The position numbers were made by a program, and so were the translations under genes. This document shows positions 26,658 to 35,591 of a stretch of DNA of 64,000 bases, piece after piece (the first letter of the stretch is position 1; each line of letters starts with the position of its first letter). The notes below the pieces were generated by a model. The model saw nothing but the letters and a program-made list of their open reading frames with translations. It was not told the origin of the DNA and did no database searches. Source of the stretch: Ampullaceana balthica (taxonomy: Eukaryota > Mollusca > Gastropoda > Lymnaeidae); contig CALYLW010000733.1 of the NCBI GenBank assembly GCA_944989445.1, positions 152,086 to 216,085 of the forward strand, written 5' to 3'.

Positions 26658-26934
26658 AATGCGTTATATAAATTTAACGCAAAAAAGTTTAAACATAAAA
26701 GTTCATTCACACAAAGAAATAAAACACTACAGAAAATGTCATGTCATTTTATGTGTTTATATCCTTAACATGAAAGCAAAACTTAGTCCCCTGTATTTCA
26801 CATTAAAACACCTTCAATGTATATGTGTTCCACAAATTACTTACTTAGGATCGCTGTAGAGTCACACAAACAACTATATTAAACGCTATCATCGTACATT
26901 TGACCCTCAAGATAGACCACTTGGAAACCCGCAT
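8372..26934 (-). CDS. Gene C1: multi-CTLD transmembrane receptor with Tyr-rich tail
   Basis: Read right to left, exons encode a possible signal peptide (26,845-26,934), CTLD1 (25,971 to 17,697), CTLD2 (17,230 to 15,801), a decayed CTLD3 (about 15,165 to 14,367), CTLD4 (13,886 to 12,595), a transmembrane helix (12,433-12,335), two microexons and a 228-residue tail. Most junctions keep phase; the tail, helix and CTLD4 are intact. Problems: the signal exon has TAA at its donor, the last CTLD1 exon lost its 5' half, the last CTLD2 exon has a 2-nt frameshift, and CTLD3 has stops and shifts. The gene may be a pseudogene, may skip the damaged cassette, or may carry assembly errors. The layout resembles mannose-receptor-like proteins, but no EPN or QPD triad is visible, so sugar binding is doubtful. 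A partial copy lies at 40,925-52,424. Confidence 0.65.
9167..9192 (-). CDS. Gene C1 microexon, 26 nt
   Basis: The exon lies between CTGAACAG and GTTATT on the minus strand, phase 2 to phase 1, and encodes about NLAHEKAK in the juxtamembrane region. It is accepted because it joins the 16-nt microexon and the tail exon without breaking frame. Confidence 0.6.
9433..9448 (-). CDS. Gene C1 microexon, 16 nt
   Basis: The exon lies between TATTGCAG and GTATTG on the minus strand, phase 1 to phase 2. It encodes the basic run GKCRK right after the transmembrane helix, as expected of a stop-transfer sequence. Phase fits both neighbours. Confidence 0.6.
9449..11163 (-). other. Gene C1 intron
   Basis: This is AT-rich intron with no exon-like or repeat-family sequence that I recognise. 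Confidence 0.4.
11164..11663. repeat. Minisatellite, six units of 83-85 bp
   Basis: Units start at 11,164, 11,247, 11,330, 11,415, 11,500 and 11,583. Each carries GGTGTCTCTA, TTTAAAGGCAATGCAGA, TTGCACTAAT and TGTTAAGAAAGTTGC. Units differ by a few bases and by a TA insertion in the middle copies. It lies in the intron between the transmembrane exon and the microexons of gene C1. Confidence 0.9.
12335..12433 (-). CDS. Gene C1 transmembrane exon
   Basis: This 99-nt exon, phase 1 to phase 1, lies between CACTTTAAG and GTAAGA. It encodes KPEELNIP and then about 24 hydrophobic residues ending in LIIIK. This is the single membrane-spanning helix separating the lectin domains from the tail. Confidence 0.8.
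12595..12795 (-). CDS. Gene C1 exon: CTLD4 second half
   Basis: The acceptor is TTTGTAG. The exon encodes YYWSDGSPVQY, FCFLLD, HWRLENC and HYFICES, the usual late CTLD sequence. The donor at 12,594 (GTTTTT) is chosen because it gives phase 1 to match the transmembrane exon. A donor at 12,613 (GTACTA) looks no better and breaks the phase. Confidence 0.72.
13617..13886 (-). CDS. Gene C1 exon: CTLD4 first half
   Basis: This 270-nt exon, phase 1 to phase 1, lies between AACCACAG and GTAAGT. It encodes KVKCPEKN, GDTCFLFS, TWLEAHNHC, MHLASVSS and MLIGMYRD, the first half of a CTLD. WIG is replaced by LIG, a common variant. Confidence 0.82.
14367..14549 (-). pseudogene. Gene C1 CTLD3 second-half exon, frameshifted
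   Basis: From the ATGCAG acceptor one frame gives QYVWTERYSSKQYLLVSGE. A second frame then gives DNRWFEEECSKNFSF, the end of a CTLD. A one-base shift lies between them near 14,470. The closing cysteine appears as Phe (SFVF). The donor GTTAGT gives phase 1, matching the next exon. Confidence 0.65.
14920..15165 (-). pseudogene. Gene C1 CTLD3 first-half exon, decayed
   Basis: The segment MPWQQARDFCIQSKRNLA, then in a shifted frame FEMSKISLALQ and VWIGMKFDQ, is a recognisable CTLD first half. There are two stops before the Met and a one-base shift after NLA. The upstream limit is approximate; the downstream donor is GTCTAT. Confidence 0.6.
15801..15916 (-). pseudogene. Gene C1 exon: end of CTLD2, 2-nt frameshift
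   Basis: The exon lies between AATTTAG and GTATTT. In phase it reads KWTIARCNEKNAYFM and then hits a stop. The expected C-Q-A-K-K ending is in another frame, 2 nt off, within ATGTCAAG. The loss of one TG from a TGTG pair would explain it. If real, it truncates the protein before the membrane helix. Confidence 0.62.
16060..16350 (+). repeat. Dispersed repeat, copy 1
   Basis: About 290 bp in the gene C1 intron matches 25,365-25,660 in the same orientation. Shared blocks include CGCAGACTTG, GATAGTGCAAA, ACACATTG and AAACTGTGAT. The family is unrecognised; a SINE or MITE is possible. Confidence 0.6.
16602..16756 (-). CDS. Gene C1 exon: CTLD2 middle
   Basis: This 155-nt exon, phase 1 to phase 0, lies between TTCTATAG and GTATTT. 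It encodes TTDIWIGNHYRMGYSTWED and SLTNWEVP, the WIG core and following strand of a CTLD. Confidence 0.8.
17090..17230 (-). CDS. Gene C1 exon: CTLD2 start
   Basis: This 141-nt exon, phase 1 to phase 1, lies between AAATCAG and GTAAGT. It encodes NKNCYQVGGQN, AKQLCQS and VDLASIHSQAEQ. The homologue at 40,925-41,065 has the same length and phase. Confidence 0.82.
17697..17781 (-). pseudogene. Gene C1 exon: end of CTLD1, 5' part lost
   Basis: The 3' part encodes CKKQLLENF and FKFTCPEGFVSD before a GTAAGT donor. The intact copy at 45,664-45,783 has a further 40 or so nt upstream (DQWKLDSCF) and an AG acceptor. Here that part is replaced by (TA)n, so no acceptor is visible. Confidence 0.65.
17789..17879. 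repeat. (TA)n microsatellite
   Basis: This almost pure TA run adjoins the truncated CTLD1 exon. A second copy of the run and its 115-bp flank lies at 20,827-21,003. Confidence 0.95.
17996..20826 (+). mobile_element. LINE, RTE-like, with unusually long target duplication
   Basis: This is a non-LTR retrotransposon copy truncated at its 5' end inside the endonuclease domain. It is flanked by near-identical host sequence: a TA run plus about 115 bp at 17,789-17,995 and again at 20,827-21,003, from GTTTAAGTTTTACGC to TTGCCATTAAAAAAA. The duplication is roughly 170-200 bp. The 3' end is followed by ATATAT. It lies in the intron between the third and fourth CTLD1 exons of gene C1, in the opposite orientation to the gene. 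Confidence 0.8.
18010..20810 (+). pseudogene. LINE ORF2: endonuclease and reverse transcriptase
   Basis: An APE-type endonuclease C-terminus (LGDFNARVG, HQLDLVL, DTDHSLV) is followed by a reverse transcriptase with NGKAPGNDGIPAEVL, NYRGISLLS, QCGFRAGRST, IDLTKAF and FADDAAL. The C-terminal part has LLYGSECWTTY, LRWLGHVRRM and RGRPMLR. Frame breaks near 18,050, 19,735 and 20,590 split it, so this copy cannot make a full protein. The domain order is that of RTE or related APE-type LINEs. A close but shorter relative lies at 50,237-51,170. Confidence 0.85.
20827..21003. repeat. Right copy of the LINE target duplication, with (TA)n
   Basis: A TA run of about 60 bp is followed by 115 bp that match 17,880-17,995 apart from a few changes in homopolymers. 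Confidence 0.85.
21107..21207 (-). CDS. Gene C1 exon: CTLD1 third exon
   Basis: This 101-nt exon, phase 2 to phase 1, lies between GATGTAG and GTAAAT. It encodes WSDGSKFKDGEKH and EKGCFFTSDNF. The homologue at 46,188-46,288 is identical in length and phase. Confidence 0.82.
22307..22374 (-). CDS. Gene C1 exon: CTLD1 second exon
   Basis: This 68-nt exon, phase 0 to phase 2, lies between TTTTTAG and GTGAGC. It encodes KIDLNISSMTWIGLTKDEQ, the WIG core. The homologue is at 48,401-48,468. Confidence 0.82.
22590..22684. repeat. (GA)n microsatellite
   Basis: This is an interrupted GA run. It gives spurious open frames on both strands (Arg-Glu and Ser-Leu repeats). Confidence 0.95.
22896..24724 (-). 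mobile_element. RTE-type LINE, 5'-truncated, with 11-bp target duplication
   Basis: The insertion is bounded by ACGTATCACTT at 22,885-22,895 and again at 24,725-24,735. Its 3' end (left) carries a short GAACTTGAAC tail. Coding pieces on the minus strand are listed separately. It lies in the first long intron of gene C1, in the same orientation as the gene. Confidence 0.78.
22912..24612 (-). pseudogene. RTE reverse transcriptase fragments
   Basis: Minus-strand frames carry the reverse transcriptase blocks QAGFRSGRSTTEQIF, VGVRQGCLLSPILFNLFLE and NLRFADDIDGLAGSEDEL, then the RTE C-terminal RGRQKRRWEDD. Several frameshifts and stops break the frame, and the endonuclease is absent. The sequence is close to the RTE/BovB group. 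Confidence 0.85.
25365..25660 (+). repeat. Dispersed repeat, copy 2
   Basis: This is the second copy of the repeat at 16,060-16,350, just upstream (in gene sense) of the first CTLD1 exon of gene C1's intron boundary. Confidence 0.6.
25781..25971 (-). CDS. Gene C1 exon: CTLD1 first exon
   Basis: This 191-nt exon, phase 1 to phase 0, has acceptor TTTATAG. It encodes CNNSKWEYFSGSCYSF, WHDTRLTCQRYGGDLASIN and EEELKFLTKL, a textbook CTLD start. The donor is GTGACA, weaker than the GTAAGT of the homologue at 52,234-52,424. Confidence 0.85.
26567..26652. repeat. (TA)n microsatellite
   Basis: This is a TA run between gene C1's first CTLD exon and its possible signal exon. Confidence 0.95.
26845..26934 (-). 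CDS. Possible signal-peptide exon of gene C1
   Basis: An ATG at 26,934 starts MRVSKWSILRVKCTMIAFNI and continues with VVCVTLQ, a basic then hydrophobic segment like a signal peptide. A strong GTAAGT donor follows at 26,844. The last codon before it is TAA, and the phase does not fit the next exon, so either the exon is frameshifted or the call is wrong. A decayed homologue with the same start (MRLSEWFNLRG) lies at about 54,341. Confidence 0.35.
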   Translation of the reverse strand: MRVSKWSILRVKCTMIAFNIVVCVTLQRS

Positions 26935-27312
26935 CCTAGTAGTGTAGCTCCGCTTTGAGGTATATTTTTTCAACAACTGAACCTTTCACCCTTTCTTAAA
27001 CACTCTTGAATTAAATCGAAATTGATGATGGCAATAAAAAGATGCTAAAACTTCATCTTTGAAAGTGGAATTGTTTTTATTTTAAATAACCGTCGATAAA
27101 CATATAATATTACATTTCTTTTAAACAACATTTTTTTAAACAGGAAATAAATGTTTTACAGTTTTAGAGGTCACAATTGAAAGATATAATGGATCACTTA
27201 GCTTTCTTTTTATTATTATTTTTTTTCCCGTAAAATATTTAATGTTGCAGTACAAATTTTCTTTTAGAACCCGGTATCTAACAGTATCCTATATGACTGA
27301 TGAAGTGTCTAC

Positions 27313-27418
27313 GTACACCGCGGCGGTACACGAGCTAAACCATCGTCTTTGGCCTGCTTACACCACCGTTGTATACCTAGCTAAACCATAGGCTTTGGCC
27401 TAGGTACACCGCGGCTAA
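27313..27418. repeat. GC-rich tandem repeat, 45-bp period
   Basis: Two full units and a third partial one begin TACACC and contain GCTAAACCAT followed by CTTTGGCCT. They lie upstream of the possible gene C1 start. Confidence 0.75.
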
Positions 27419-27659
27419 AAATGAGCCGATTTCACTGTTTTTAGGCTAAAAGTGTGTAATTCCTATGCTAATACTTATTATTAGTCTTCAAATAATCAAT
27501 GTATGTATGCAATTTTCATGAGTACTTGATCTTTTAAACAACACTATGACAAAGCTTGATTGGTCACCATTTATGGATAATTATTTTATAACTAGCGTAC
27601 AGTCGTCAAAAATGACGGAAGTTTTCAGCTGAAATATATTAATTTTATTAGAAAATGCA

Positions 27660-27960
27660 CTTTTTTAGGGCGCCTACGGCGCCGACCTTTTTCAAAAGCC
27701 CAACTAACTTGTCCTTGTTTGATAAATACGAAATATTAAACTTTCTAAAATGCACACAAAGTATTTTATAATATGGGTTGCAGGGCGCCTGAAGCGCCCC
27801 TTTTATTTTTTGATTTTATAATTAACCATAATCAAATCCTCTTTTTACATTGATCCCTTCTCCAAAATTAAAATATGAGCGAAAACAATGACGTCATATA
27901 ATATTTTTTTACAGCACGTATTTAATTTGCACACCTTTTGATGCTTTGGTGCAGTTATTT
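27660..27960. repeat. Dispersed repeat with GGGCGCC blocks
   Basis: This matches 44,580-44,870 and shares the TTGTTTGATAAATACGAAAT block, AATGACGTCATATAAT and TTTGCACACCTTTT. The last part also resembles the Helitron 5' region at 37,190-37,310, so it may be an old Helitron derivative. Confidence 0.55.
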
Positions 27961-28729
27961 GGTTTTCCCCGCTTTCTAAAATTAATGCGTCAGGACTGAC
28001 TTACACTACTTGCGTGGCAATTGCACATTAAATTGTTTCTAAGTTTAAAAAATCAACTCTTTGCATGAGCAATTCCAGACTAATGGTAAGGTGCAGTTAC
28101 GTTTACGGTGTCAGGTTCGAATCTCGGTTAGGATTTTGTTTTTAAACAACCACAATAAGGGTGCTCGCAAAAAGTGCTTTATAATACGTGCAAATCGAAG
28201 ATTCCATGAAGCATCGCCCCCTTAAAGACTGTCTCATATGATGTGTTACCGACTCTTCTTCTATTTCTATACAGTCTTACGCTTATACATGCTTAAATAT
28301 TGTGGCCTTATGTTTAGTATTTCATTTTTGTTAGAGTTTTACATTTAAAAACTTGAAGACCCATCCAATACCCCGTTTCCAGACGGGAACGAGAATAGGT
28401 ATGAGTTTATTATTGCATACGGAAAGTTGTTCTACGACCCCTCCCTCATTATAATAATATTGGTTAATACCCCTTCCCCCCAAACACACACACCAAAAGA
28501 ACAGAAAAAAACATCAGTGTAAATAGATCAAGGGACAAAACGTGCACTATTTTAGTTCAAACAAGTAATAAACACATTTAAATTCAAATACGTTGTGAAA
28601 CAAGCACATCTTCGTGAAAAGATGCATATGGCACTCAAGATAATCCGAATGATTTACAAAAAAACACATCAATAAAAAAAAATAGTGGTTAAGTATAAGT
28701 TTCAACTATTAAGGTGAATGGTAATTATG

Positions 28730-28734
<5 letters not shown>

Positions 28735-28820
<86 letters not shown>

Positions 28821-28840
28821 TGTATATATATATATGTATA
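28735..28840. repeat. (TA)n microsatellite
   Basis: This is a long TA run with a few C and G interruptions between genes C1 and P1. Confidence 0.95.
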
Positions 28841-29024
28841 TGGAGATTATGCTACTAGACATACAAAACAAATTTAGTAATATAAGTTAAATGATATAGA
28901 TGTAATTGGAAATGCTCAATTGACATTTAAATTTATTTTTAGAATGAAATAGTTTTTTTTTAATACTATTTTTTTAAAAACAAATATGAACACATCTTCT
29001 TTGAGTAGGATGTTGTTGTTATTT

Positions 29025-29135
29025 CTGCGAATCTAGGCAAATAACATCCTACTTGGTAAATCCTATCAAATTTGAATCGATCCGAACTGATAACCAGTTC
29101 TAGTAATAGTAGCTCATCTTGCTTGTTTAGATCCA
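29025..29135. promoter_or_regulatory. Conserved intergenic block, copy 1
   Basis: About 29,060-29,100 (CTGATAACCAGTT, with GATCCG just before) matches 55,510-55,550. It lies between the two divergent genes in both copies of the duplicated block. Any regulatory role is inference; it could be an old repeat. Confidence 0.3.
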
Positions 29136-29199
29136 ATATATATAAATATATATATCTATATATATACTAGCAGAACCGTCGTGCCTTGCAATGATTTCA

Positions 29200-30990
29200 G
29201 AAAAAAGAATAAATTTAAATACACCAATGAGTGGAATGTTTTTAAAAATTTCTGCCAGAAACCTCCCAGGAAGTGTGAAAAAAAAATTCAAAGTATCATA
29301 GCAAACGGATACATAAATTAATAATTAAATGGCTTACAAAAGAAGAAACGATATTTAGGGTCCCGGTCCCAAAATGAGGGAGAATTAAATTTTTTAGTGC
29401 CATTGTACTCAAGCTATATTTCTCAATATCGTGTAAAATTGATAAGGAAATACAAATTATTAACGTGCAATAAAAAAGGCATTTGGGGCCCCCAGCTCAG
29501 AGGGAATACCATTAGGAGTTCAGTGCCCCAAAGTAATTTAATAAAGGCTCTTAAGTTTGTATATACTAAGTTTGGTCAAAATCCAGTTATTTTCTCATAA
29601 GCTATCGCTGAAACTAATTTTTATATAACTAATATAGGGGGGGAAATGACATTAAGTGGCCGCAGGGCCCATTCGGACCAAGAGGTACATTTCAAAAACA
29701 TCTTCAATTAGATTCAGATTCATCATGGATAGTTTGTCATGATCGTTAAAACTGAATGGGAAATAATATCTTAAAGAAAACCAAAAAAGACATTTGGGGC
29801 CCCGGCCCGTTCATTGTAATATGTACATTTTAAAATAATGTCCATTGTATTGCAAGTTCATCTAGGATATATCTCTCAAGATTGTTAAGAATAGAATGGG
29901 AAATGACATCTTAAAGTATATGAAAAAAATACTTTACGGCCCCCGGAGAAATAAACAGTAAAAGTTCAGTGCCCTTTAGTATTTTAATTTGGGCTACCAA
30001 GTGTTTGTATACACATTTTTGGTTAAAATCCATCCATTTACTCCGTAACTATCGCAGAAACTAATTTTTAAGTATCTCACATTAGCAAAAATCGATATCT
30101 AGGGCCCCCTGACCCAGTCAATGTAAAATAATATTCTTTAAACCTATTTTCATTTCAATCAATTTCATAATGCATACATTTATTTATATTTCTGAAGATC
30201 TTAAAAAATTGAATGGTAAAAAAAAACAACGTTTAGTAAAAAAGGACATTTGGGGCCCCCATCCCCGAGAGAAAGGACATTAGGAGTTCAGTACGCCATA
30301 GTAATATCCATATAGACTTTTAAGTTTTAATATACCAATATCCGTAAAAAAGAAAGGGAAATAATATCTTGAACATATTTTTTAAAAGGCATCTGGTCCC
30401 CCAGCCCCAAAGAAATAAACATTATATGCTGAGTGCCCTTTGTGATTTGAATATGGGCTTCCAAAGTTTTGTATACACAATTTTGTTAAGATCCATTCAT
30501 TTATTCAGTAGATAGCGCATAAACTAATTTTTATATAGCTCATATAAGCAAAAATGGACATTAAGGGCACAATGTCCCATTTAGTGCAAAAGTTAATAGC
30601 ACCTGTTTATTTCAATCAATTTTGTAATGGATATATTTATCTACATTTCTCAAAATCTTTAAAAAAGTAAATGGGTAATAAAATTGTAAACGTTTATGAA
30701 AAAATACATTTTGGGCCCCCAGCCCCGAAGCAATGGATATTAGGAATTAAAAGACCTATATCATTTCAATATCCGCTACCAAGTTGTTACATACAAAGTT
30801 TGATTAAGATCCATCAATTTACCCTATAGCTAAGGCTTAAACTAATTTTTATATAGCAGATATAAGAAAAAATTCCCATTATGGGCCCTCCGCGCCCCAT
30901 CAGTGTTAAATTTTGAAAAAAAAGTTGCCTATTTCCATTCTGGGAGCGTACTCAAAAGTCTCCAAAAGTTTCATGGCGATCAGATGAATG
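29200..30990 (+). repeat. Tandem array, period about 460 bp
   Basis: Blocks such as TTTGGGGCCCCC, AGTTCAGTGCCC and GAAACTAATTTTTA recur near 29,480, 29,930, 30,250 and 30,400, and the intermediate block near 29,640, 30,095 and 30,550. Related single copies occur at 51,600-52,200 and 53,520-53,710. The array ends in GATCAGATGAATGGTTTAGT and a TACA run, like the 3' end of some LINEs. Family not recognised. Confidence 0.6.
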
Positions 30991-31010
30991 GTTTAGTCAG
31001 CTATAAAAGA

Positions 31011-31130
31011 CATGCATACATACATACATACAAACATACATACATACATACATACATACATACATACATACATACATACATACATACATACATACATAAA
31101 TACATACATTGATACATACATACATACATA
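31011..31130. repeat. (TACA)n microsatellite
   Basis: This is a near-perfect tetranucleotide run directly after the 460-bp array. Confidence 0.95.
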
Positions 31131-31164
31131 CTTTGATTTATATATATATAAATTTATATATATT

Positions 31165-31336
31165 AAGTCTGAGGAAATTAACGATTAATTAATTGATTAA
31201 TCGTTTAAAATCGTTAATGAATCGTGACTTATTGAGTTTGTATATATGCGTTATATACAATACAATTAACCGTTAATTAATCGATTTATTTTTACAGATC
31301 AATCGAAACAATTTTTCTTTAATCAGTACCAGCCCT
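31165..31336. mobile_element. Short hAT-like non-autonomous element
   Basis: The left end AGTCTGAGGAAATTAACGAT and the right end CAGCCCTATATA match other members of the CAGCCCTAA family. It is flanked by TA-rich sequence. Confidence 0.5.
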
Positions 31337-31356
31337 ATATATATATATAAATAGGT

Positions 31357-31359
31357 ATA

Positions 31360-31450
<91 letters not shown>
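31357..31450. repeat. (TA)n microsatellite
   Basis: This TA run lies between two hAT-like fragments. Confidence 0.95.
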
Positions 31451-31456
<6 letters not shown>

Positions 31457-31467
31457 TTGTATATATT

Positions 31468-31850
31468 AGAGCTTCGGAAATTAACGATTAATTTTTCGAT
31501 TAATCGTTAAAAATTGTAACGATTAAATTATTTTGTAACGCTTAATCGACTTATCATTTACAAATTATTGGAAGTAAAAAAGTAATAAAATGTGTTGGTT
31601 AAAAATAGCGGACGATAAATAGTAAATTTCCTGACGATTACTCGAACATTTTGGTTTAAAACTATTGACTGACGGGAATGTTCAAAATGTTGATAAAGTT
31701 ACCCAACCATGGTTCAAAATTTCAAATACGTATCAATCCAAATGAAAAGCGTATTAAGCTAATGGCAGTAATGGATTCTTACTCAGAACAGAAAATGAAG
31801 ACATCTCTCTAGATGAATTACTGCCTTACAAAATGGAGAAGTAAGTAAAT
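31468..31850 (+). mobile_element. hAT-like element fragment
   Basis: It starts TTAGAGCTTCGGAAATTAAC and contains AAGCGTATTAAG followed by GGCAGTAATGGA, which recurs inside the element at 46,539-47,622. Confidence 0.5.
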
Positions 31851-32919
31851 CTATATGATTTTTGTTTAAACATATGTTTAAACAATTTTTATTTGTTTCG
31901 AATTTATTTTATGTGATGAAAACAAAAAATATGGTTTATTTTAATTAAACTTACACACACGAACATATGCACAGGTATATTGTTGATATCAACTGAAAAC
32001 TTTCCGAACACTCTCCGACAACTGAACACAATATAATCAAACACACGGAGGTATAACACACTGACAAACATATAAACAACCTACCAAACGTACAAGAAAT
32101 CGTGCAAATAAATACAACTCTTAATCCAACTACAGACTGTCAGTCTTCAGATAAACTTCTAGATATATGTTAAAATAATATTATATTGTTACACTGTTTT
32201 AGTTATTTTTTGTTTTAATTGTAAAAAATATATATTAATCACATTTTTATATGATTTACTTTAATTTCCTTCAAATCATGCAGAGCTTTGTTTCTAAATT
32301 AAAAGTTTAAACCCATAAATACGTGTACAATATTTTGTAATGGTTCAATATATTATGTAATTTAAAATAAAAACATGCAGAAACAACCCCACACTGAAAA
32401 GAGCAAATATATTGGCTCAATGAATTTTAGTTCTCGACATTCACAGACTCGCAGCGTAAAAAAAAATTACCTTCTCTATCCTAACCCATTTTATTTCTTC
32501 AACTTAACTCGGTTATTTTGTGGTTTTTTGTCATTTAAATTGTAGTACGATCACAATAAATGCTTTAACTATTTCACGGAGTGAAAACAAGTATCTTGAC
32601 ATATTTACTGCCGAAGAAAAATATCTCTTTTTCTTTCTAGTTGTTTAGTAATTTCGTTTTATTTCAGTTTCAGTGGTAGAAAAAATCAACAGTTACATTG
32701 ATTTATTTTTAAAAGCGCTAAAATTGTACACATTCCTTACAAAATTATTTTCGTTTTCTATTCAGTTGTCTTGACGTCAGTTTTCTATCAGGATATTCAA
32801 AATGTTTTTCGTTCAACGGGTAAAAAGTAGCAAGCAAGTCTTTATTATACGTTTTTTAGTTTTTATTTTAAACGCGCATATTGTTTTGCATTTCACCTTC
32901 GTTAGTGTCATATTAGAAA

Positions 32920-33071
32920 TTGTTTACCCCTGTTACAGTTCTATTTGTCCAAGTAATATTTTGCACTTGCTGTGAGTTAAAGCGTGAAGCCGCTTGTCTC
33001 AATTATGACATGAAAGAAGAAGAGTCGTTTTTAACCTCAATGTCGCCAAAATTCTTAGACAGAAATTGCAG
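32920..33071 (+). pseudogene. Gene P1 exon 1, start codon lost
   Basis: The 152-nt segment has the same length as P2 exon 1 and ends at the same donor (TTGCAG then GTATGG). It encodes FTPVTVLFVQVIF, MKEEESFLTS and RNC. The initiator position is TTG. Confidence 0.7.
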
Positions 33072-33347
33072 GTATGGTATTTATAATCTAAAATATTATT
33101 TGTTGAGAATGTAATGGTTGAAGGCTGCTGTCAAATAAAGAGGGTCAATGTGGTTCTTACAAAAACCTGATATCCCATAGACCGTAGTTCTAGTGCATGG
33201 TTCACAATGGCCACATAACAAAAAGAATAAAATAAGCCCACATATGTATTCTTAGCATGACGTAAATACAGAAATGTTGATTATTGCAACTAGCAAAACA
33301 AGTTGTCATCTTTTTACTATGAAAACTATATATATATAATAAAACAA

Positions 33348-34178
33348 ACCCGTAAAAACAACGTTTTTGACTATAAATCCCTTATATATTTGAAAGAATT
33401 GAAAGTATTGATTATGTTCCAACGCGACAAACATTTACAACCTGAATCCGTCTTAACTTTCCCTTGCTTTATAACCACAAGGGGCGGGGGGAGAGGGTAA
33501 AGATCTGGTCACCTATCGCTGGACCGAGCTCAGCGTGACACGTAAAATGTAAACAAAAGCACGACGGTACTTCGATGGGTCGCGTCAACGCGTGACTAAA
33601 CAATCACTTGAATAAAAAAACAATAACAAACAGCGAATTTGAATTAAATACGTTATATTTGGATAAACTAAAAATACATTAATTTAATTACGGTACGTTC
33701 GATCGATCTGAAATTGTGATACAATGCATTGTTAGGTTGGACGGGTCCATGTGCCGAATTTCAGCTCGATCGGATAACAGAAAGTGGGTCATTTTTAAAA
33801 CCCGTCTCGTCATCTCTGTCTTGGGCGAGCTGAAAAACAAAAGTTAAAATTGACCCACTTTTCGTGATGCGATCGAGCTGAAATTTTGCACACGGACCCG
33901 TCTAATCTAACAATACATAGTTTCAAAATTTCAGATCGATCGAAAGTACCGCAATTAAATAAATGCATTTTTAGTTTATCCTTATATAACGTATGTAATT
34001 GAAATTCACTGTTTGTTATTGTTTTTTTTCCACGTGAAAGTTTGAGTTGACGCGTTGAGGCGACCCATTGAAGTACCAGGGTGCTTTTGTTTACATTTTA
34101 CGTGTCACGCTGAGCTCGGTCAAGCGATTGGTGACCATACTTTTCCCCTCCACACCCCAGGGTTATGAAGCAAAGTTC
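33348..34178. repeat. Foldback (long inverted repeat) element in P1
   Basis: The left arm, from about 33,348, and the right arm, to about 34,178, are imperfect reverse complements, meeting near 33,820. Shared arm blocks include CCGAGCTCAGCGTGACACGT, AAATGTAAACAAAAGCAC, CGATCGATCTGAAAT and TTTCAGCTCGATCG. The right end is cut off just before the next exon. The same family fills the matching intron of P2. Confidence 0.78.
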
Positions 34179-34185
34179 TTTTTAG

Positions 34186-34340
34186 TTCCGTTTTCGGTGT
34201 CCTAAAATGCTGGCCATCAACCATATCAGTTGATGTGTTTGTTTGCCAGTTTGATGCAATAGAACTAATGTCATATGTCCTCAAAAATCGTAAAGACATT
34301 TTAGCGAGTATTTACAATTGCCAGTATGTATATATTCCTT
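34186..34340 (+). CDS. Gene P1 exon 4 homologue
   Basis: This 155-nt exon, phase 2 to phase 1, lies between TTTTTAG and GTAAGT. It encodes VLKCWPSTISVD, ELMSYVLKN and ASIYNCQ. Length and phase are the same as 62,391-62,545, and the frame is open. Confidence 0.72.
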
Positions 34341-34824
34341 GTAAGTATTATACTTTTATTACATTTATAATAATGTGTTGTCTTTTTAATATTGGCTTTA
34401 AATAACTTTTTTCATTATTTCTCTCCCTTATAATACAAAGAACAAGTAGACTCTAGATTTCACTCATCTTGGAAACGTTATTTTATAAGAAATATATTAC
34501 GTCTGTCAGTATAATTAATGTGTTAAGTTTCTTCAAAAAATATAGCAATACGGCATGTTACGTAAAAACAAAGGGAAAAAAGTAAGTCATTTAAAAAATG
34601 GAGCAAATATATAGTTACAAAATAAAAATACAAACAATTGCAAGCACCTGCAAAAATACGTAAAATAATTCAATTAATAAGTTACTACTTCTTAATAGGT
34701 AGAGCAATCGAAAGTTACAAGATATGATCAGTTACATTAACCAATAGGCTTACATACTGAGACATAACAATCAATAATAATGGTGACAAAGAAAAATTGA
34801 CTGTAGCTTTCCAACGTGCTTTAT

Positions 34825-34898
<74 letters not shown>

Positions 34899-35488
34899 CG
34901 TCCTTCTGTGTTCTTTTCTCTAGTGTTCTATTTTAGTCTTAGTTCATCCTCCCGCCGTAATTTTTTTTCCAGCATAATTTGAAGATTCAAGTCTTAGGTC
35001 AAAAGAGAACAACAACCTTTCCCGTAGTAGTAGATGGAGCTGTTTCTCCCAGAATGTTCTTAAATTACACGTTTAAATCAAGAATTGCAATGTAGGTGGA
35101 GCTACGAGTCTCTTAGGTCAGAGGTTTAACATTAGCCCTTTGAGTGTGATGGCAAAGTGAACACGGGTGGGACAAAGTCTAAAATAACCTGAATCCATGG
35201 AGAACGGTGGTCGAGTAGTATGCCCTATCAAATGGCCCACAGAGGGTAAATGGCTAGAATCACAGTGAAGGAAGTTATATGCTATTGGGTCCATGGGTGT
35301 CGCTAAGTCCACCAAGCGCCGAATGGGTAACGGGCACTAGTTAAGGAAAATAAGACGGCACTAAGTAGCATGGTCCCTAATAGTCGTGGATTAACTAACT
35401 ATCCGTCAATTTATCCACCCATCCTCTCGTCAATCGATATATCTTTTTATCTCCCTCTCTGTATATGTAAATACATATAAGTATATAA

Positions 35489-35535
<47 letters not shown>

Positions 35536-35590
35536 CCCTTATGCTCTTTTTCTTTTGTATTCTACTGTTTTAATATTTAATATATATGTG
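34341..35590. other. Gene P1 intron, no exon seen
   Basis: This stretch contains a (CT)n run at 34,830-34,893 and a (TA)n run at about 35,490-35,534. The rest shows nothing that I recognise. Confidence 0.45.
34830..34893. repeat. (CT)n microsatellite
   Basis: This is a CT run with one interruption. Confidence 0.95.
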
Positions 35591-35591
35591 C

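Noticed and set aside
26448..26768. Open frames through (TA)n, (GA)n and (TACA)n runs, also near 22,493-22,947, 30,903-31,112, 45,786-46,073 and 57,027-57,353
   Set aside because: Microsatellites lack stops in some frames; the encoded Tyr-Ile, Arg-Glu or His-Thr repeats are artefacts.
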